This document shows positions 61,474 to 64,000 of a stretch of DNA of 64,000 nt, in pieces. The position numbers and the translations under genes are program-made. Location: NCBI RefSeq assembly GCF_000972865.1, contig NZ_CP011144.1, forward strand, positions 682,001 through 746,000, in the 5' to 3' direction. Source of the stretch: Pseudoxanthomonas suwonensis. GTDB taxonomy: Bacteria > Pseudomonadota > Gammaproteobacteria > Xanthomonadales > Xanthomonadaceae. Numbering within the stretch: the stretch's first letter is position 1; each line of letters begins with the position of its first letter. A model generated the notes under the pieces. It worked only from the letters and a program-made list of their open reading frames with translations, had not been told where the DNA came from and did no database searches.

Positions 61474-61992
61474 ATGGCCAAGAAAGAAAGCACGCAGCAC
61501 AAGCTCGACCGGGTGCGTGCACCGCGCGTCCAGCTGACCTACGACGTCGAGATCGGCGATGCGATCGAGAAGAAGGAGCTGCCGTTCGTCGCCGGGGTCG
61601 TCGGCGACTTCTCCGGGCAGCCCGCCGAACCGCTGGCCAAGCTCAAGGAACGCAAGTTCGTCAACGTCGACAAGGACAACTTCGACGAAGTGCTGAAGGG
61701 CATGAAGCCGCGCCTGCAGCTGCAGGCGGAGAACCGGCTCAAGGGCGACGGTTCCAAGGTCGGCGTCGAACTGAACTTCCGCAACCTGGAGGACTTCAGC
61801 CCGGAACGGGTGGTCAACCAGATCGAGCCCCTGCGCAAGCTGCTCGAGGCGCGCCAGCGCCTGGCCGACCTGCGCAACAAGATGGCCGGCAACGACAAGT
61901 TCGAGGAGCTGCTGAACGAAGTGTTGCAGAACACCGACCAGATCGCGCAGCTGAGCAAGGAACTGCCGCCCAAGCCGGATGGCGAGGAATGA
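61474..61992 (+). CDS. tssB: T6SS sheath small subunit TssB (VipA)
   Basis: A 172-residue protein that assembles with TssC into the contractile sheath. Conserved features: MAKKESTQHKLDRVRAPRVQLTYDVE, KKELPFVAGVVGDFSG, FVNVDKDNFDEVLKGM and the C-terminal helix LLNEVLQNTDQIAQL that is grasped by partners. AGGAG is 7 nt before ATG. Confidence 0.98.
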   Translation: MAKKESTQHKLDRVRAPRVQLTYDVEIGDAIEKKELPFVAGVVGDFSGQPAEPLAKLKERKFVNVDKDNFDEVLKGMKPRLQLQAENRLKGDGSKVGVELNFRNLEDFSPERVVNQIEPLRKLLEARQRLADLRNKMAGNDKFEELLNEVLQNTDQIAQLSKELPPKPDGEE

Positions 61993-62043
61993 CGGCCACG
62001 CGCCCCCTGCACATCGAACTCGACCCCTCCGGAGTAGACAGCC

Positions 62044-63525
62044 ATGGCTGAGACGCAAGCCCAAACCGCCACCCAGGCCGCCGCGGCCGCCGAGACCGGC
62101 CTGCTCGACCAGATCATTTCCAAGAGCCGGATCGCCAAGACCGACAGCGAGCGCGGCCGCACCCGAGACCTGATCGGCGAACTGGTCAACCAGGTCATGG
62201 ACGGCCAGCTGACGATCTCGCACGACGCGATCGCCTCGCTGGACTCCCGCATCGCCGACATCGACAGGCTGATCTCCGACCAGCTGTCGGCGGTGATACA
62301 CGCGCCCGAGTTCCAGAAGCTGGAGGGCTCCTGGCGCGGGCTGAAATACCTGGTCGACAACACCGAGACCAGCACCAACCTGAAGATCAAGGTGTTCAAC
62401 TGCACCAAGAAGGAACTGGTCAAGGACTTCAAGAACGCCTCGGACTTCGACCAGTCGCAGCTGTTCAAGAAGATCTACGAGGAGGAGTACGGGACCTTCG
62501 GCGGCGCGCCGTTCGCCACCCTGATCGGCGACTACGAGTTCACCCGGCACCCGGAAGACATCTACCTGCTGGAGGAGATCTCGCACGTCGCGGCCGCGGC
62601 GCATGCGCCGTTCCTGTCCGCCGCTTCGCCTGAGCTGCTCGGCTTCGACGATTTCACCGAGCTGTCCGGTCCGCGCGACCTGGCCAAGATCTTCGACACG
62701 GTCGAGTACGCCAAGTGGAAGTCGTTCCGCGAGTCGGAGGATTCGCGCTACGTCGGCCTGGCCATGCCGCGCGTGCTCGGCCGCCTGCCGTACGGCCCGG
62801 ACACCGCGCCGGTCGAAGCCTTCAACTTCACCGAGGACGTCAGCGGCAAGGAGCACGACCGCTACCTTTGGATGAACGCGGCGTACGCGCTGGGCAGCAA
62901 GGTCACCGACGCCTTCGCCAAGTACGGCTGGTGCGCGGCGATCCGCGGGGTCGAGGGCGGCGGCCTGGTGGAAGGCCTGCCCACCCACACCTTCGGCACC
63001 GACGACGGCGAGGTCGCGCTGAAATGCCCGACCGAGATCGCGATCACCGACCGCCGCGAGAAGGAACTTGCGGACCTCGGGCTGGTCCCGCTGGTGCACT
63101 GCAAGGGCACCGACTACGCCGCCTTCTTCTCGACCCAGTCGGCGCAGAAGCAGAAGGAATACAACACCGATGCGGCCAACGCCAACGCGCGCCTGTCCGC
63201 GCAGCTGCAGTACATCTTCGCGGTATCGCGCATCGCCCATTACCTCAAGTCGATGATGCGCGACAAGATCGGCAGCTTCGCCTCCAAGTCCAGCGTCGAG
63301 AACTTCCTCAACAACTGGATCACGCAGTACGTGCTGCTGGACGACAACGCCACCCAGGAACGCAAGGCCCAGCTGCCGCTGCGCGAGGCCCGGATCGAGG
63401 TGGCCGACGTGCCCGGCAAGCCCGGCGTGTACAAGGCGGCCGCGTTCCTGCGCCCCCACTACCAGCTCGACGAACTCAGCGTCTCGTTGCGCCTCGTTTC
63501 CGAGCTTCCCAAGTCGGCCCGCTAG
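62044..63525 (+). CDS. tssC: T6SS sheath large subunit TssC (VipB)
   Basis: A 493-residue sheath protein. Family blocks include LEGSWRGLKYLVDNTETSTNLKIKV split near residue 100, EEYGTFGGAPFATLIGDYEF, EDSRYVGLAMPRVLGRLPYG, WMNAAYALGSKVTDAF and GEVALKCPTEIAITDRRE. GGAG is 9 nt before ATG; the gene follows tssB by 51 nt. The C-terminus LSVSLRLVSELPKS matches the family end. Confidence 0.98.
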   Translation: MAETQAQTATQAAAAAETGLLDQIISKSRIAKTDSERGRTRDLIGELVNQVMDGQLTISHDAIASLDSRIADIDRLISDQLSAVIHAPEFQKLEGSWRGLKYLVDNTETSTNLKIKVFNCTKKELVKDFKNASDFDQSQLFKKIYEEEYGTFGGAPFATLIGDYEFTRHPEDIYLLEEISHVAAAAHAPFLSAASPELLGFDDFTELSGPRDLAKIFDTVEYAKWKSFRESEDSRYVGLAMPRVLGRLPYGPDTAPVEAFNFTEDVSGKEHDRYLWMNAAYALGSKVTDAFAKYGWCAAIRGVEGGGLVEGLPTHTFGTDDGEVALKCPTEIAITDRREKELADLGLVPLVHCKGTDYAAFFSTQSAQKQKEYNTDAANANARLSAQLQYIFAVSRIAHYLKSMMRDKIGSFASKSSVENFLNNWITQYVLLDDNATQERKAQLPLREARIEVADVPGKPGVYKAAAFLRPHYQLDELSVSLRLVSELPKSAR

Positions 63526-63567
63526 AACGACGGGCGCTGATCAACCACAGCCATCAGGAGAACCCCC

Positions 63568-64000
63568 ATGGCAAACGACATGTTTCTGAAGATCGATGGT
63601 GTCGATGCGGAATCCACCGACCACAAGCACAAGGGCGAGATCGACCTGCTCTCCTGGAGCTGGGGCGCGTCCAATGCCGGCTCCATGGCGCTCGGCGGCG
63701 GCGGCGGCGCCGGCAAGGTGGCGATGCAGGACTTCAGCTTCAGCATGACCATGAACAAGGCCAGCCCTGTCCTGATGCAGTACTGCGCCACCGGCAAGCA
63801 CATCGGCAAGGCGGTGCTGACCTGCCGCAAGGCCGGCGAGAACCCGCTGGAGTTCCTGATCATCACCTTCGAGGACCTGATCATCTCCAGCTACCAGACC
63901 GGGAGCAGCGGCGGCGAGGCCGGCCTGCCGACCGATTCAGTCTCGTTCAACTTCTCCAAGATCACCCAGGACTACGTGCCCCAGACCGCCAAGGGCGCTG
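63568..64000 (+). CDS. hcp: T6SS tube protein Hcp (TssD), 5' part
   Basis: 144 codons lie in the window and the gene runs off the right edge. The start MANDMFLKIDGVDAESTDHKHKGEIDLLSWSWG and the core KASPVLMQYCATGKHIGKAVLTCRKAGE are typical Hcp1, the ring-forming inner tube. AGGAG is 7 nt before ATG. It follows tssC by 42 nt. Confidence 0.97.
   Translation, partial: MANDMFLKIDGVDAESTDHKHKGEIDLLSWSWGASNAGSMALGGGGGAGKVAMQDFSFSMTMNKASPVLMQYCATGKHIGKAVLTCRKAGENPLEFLIITFEDLIISSYQTGSSGGEAGLPTDSVSFNFSKITQDYVPQTAKGA

Overview
The window looks like chromosomal DNA of a high-GC gammaproteobacterium, most likely Xanthomonadaceae/Lysobacteraceae (Lysobacter, Luteimonas or Pseudoxanthomonas type). The reasons are the strong G/C third-position preference, dnaE and accA of gammaproteobacterial type in the same order, short intergenic repeats built on GTAGGAGC...GCTCCTAC, and the mix of outer-membrane and secretion genes. 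No tRNA, rRNA, CRISPR array, transposase or integrase was seen.

Region 1 (1-17.8 kb) is a sulfatase/formylglycine locus. A minus-strand operon carries a HAD phosphatase-like protein, a formylglycine-generating enzyme (FGE), DUF1622 and DUF2092 proteins and a truncated secreted protein. A second minus-strand series carries FGE2, a CSPTR sulfatase, two small membrane proteins, a CTAGR sulfatase, a beta-barrel protein and a periplasmic protein. Between and beside them lie a BamA/TamA-like barrel, an MscS channel, a DUF202 protein with ten RT-x-x-S heptads, an outer-membrane transporter-like protein and an AraC-family regulator. The two FGE promoters share an 18-bp identical element placed exactly 40 nt from the -10 box, so one regulator probably controls both.

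Region 2 (17.8-26.2 kb) is housekeeping: a BASS-family transporter and a DUF418 protein on the minus strand, then dnaE, 1.1 kb of layered repeats and palindromes, accA, and a 59-residue membrane protein.

Region 3 (26.2-36.7 kb) is a two-partner secretion operon: an exported TPR-CHAT protease-like protein, a TpsB/FhaC transporter and a 1615-residue TpsA adhesin ending in MBG-type repeats. A hairpin and then a glycosyltransferase-25 gene follow.

Region 4 (36.6-64 kb) is a type VI secretion (T6SS) cluster. The minus strand holds tssF-tssG-clpV, a vgrG operon (vgrG, DUF4123 adaptor, small protein, and a 530-residue Ala/Gln protein of 22-residue repeats), an MltA lytic transglycosylase, a NarL-type response regulator and a histidine kinase that lacks its phosphoacceptor histidine. 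The plus strand holds ompA-like and DUF4280 PAAR-like genes and TraB/GumN-tssK-tssL-tssM-tssA-tssB-tssC-hcp, running off the end. tssE and tssJ are not present in the window. Six copies of a palindromic element, CATAG-N-CC-N4-GG-N-CTATG, sit upstream of the T6SS transcription units and look like the operator of the response regulator.
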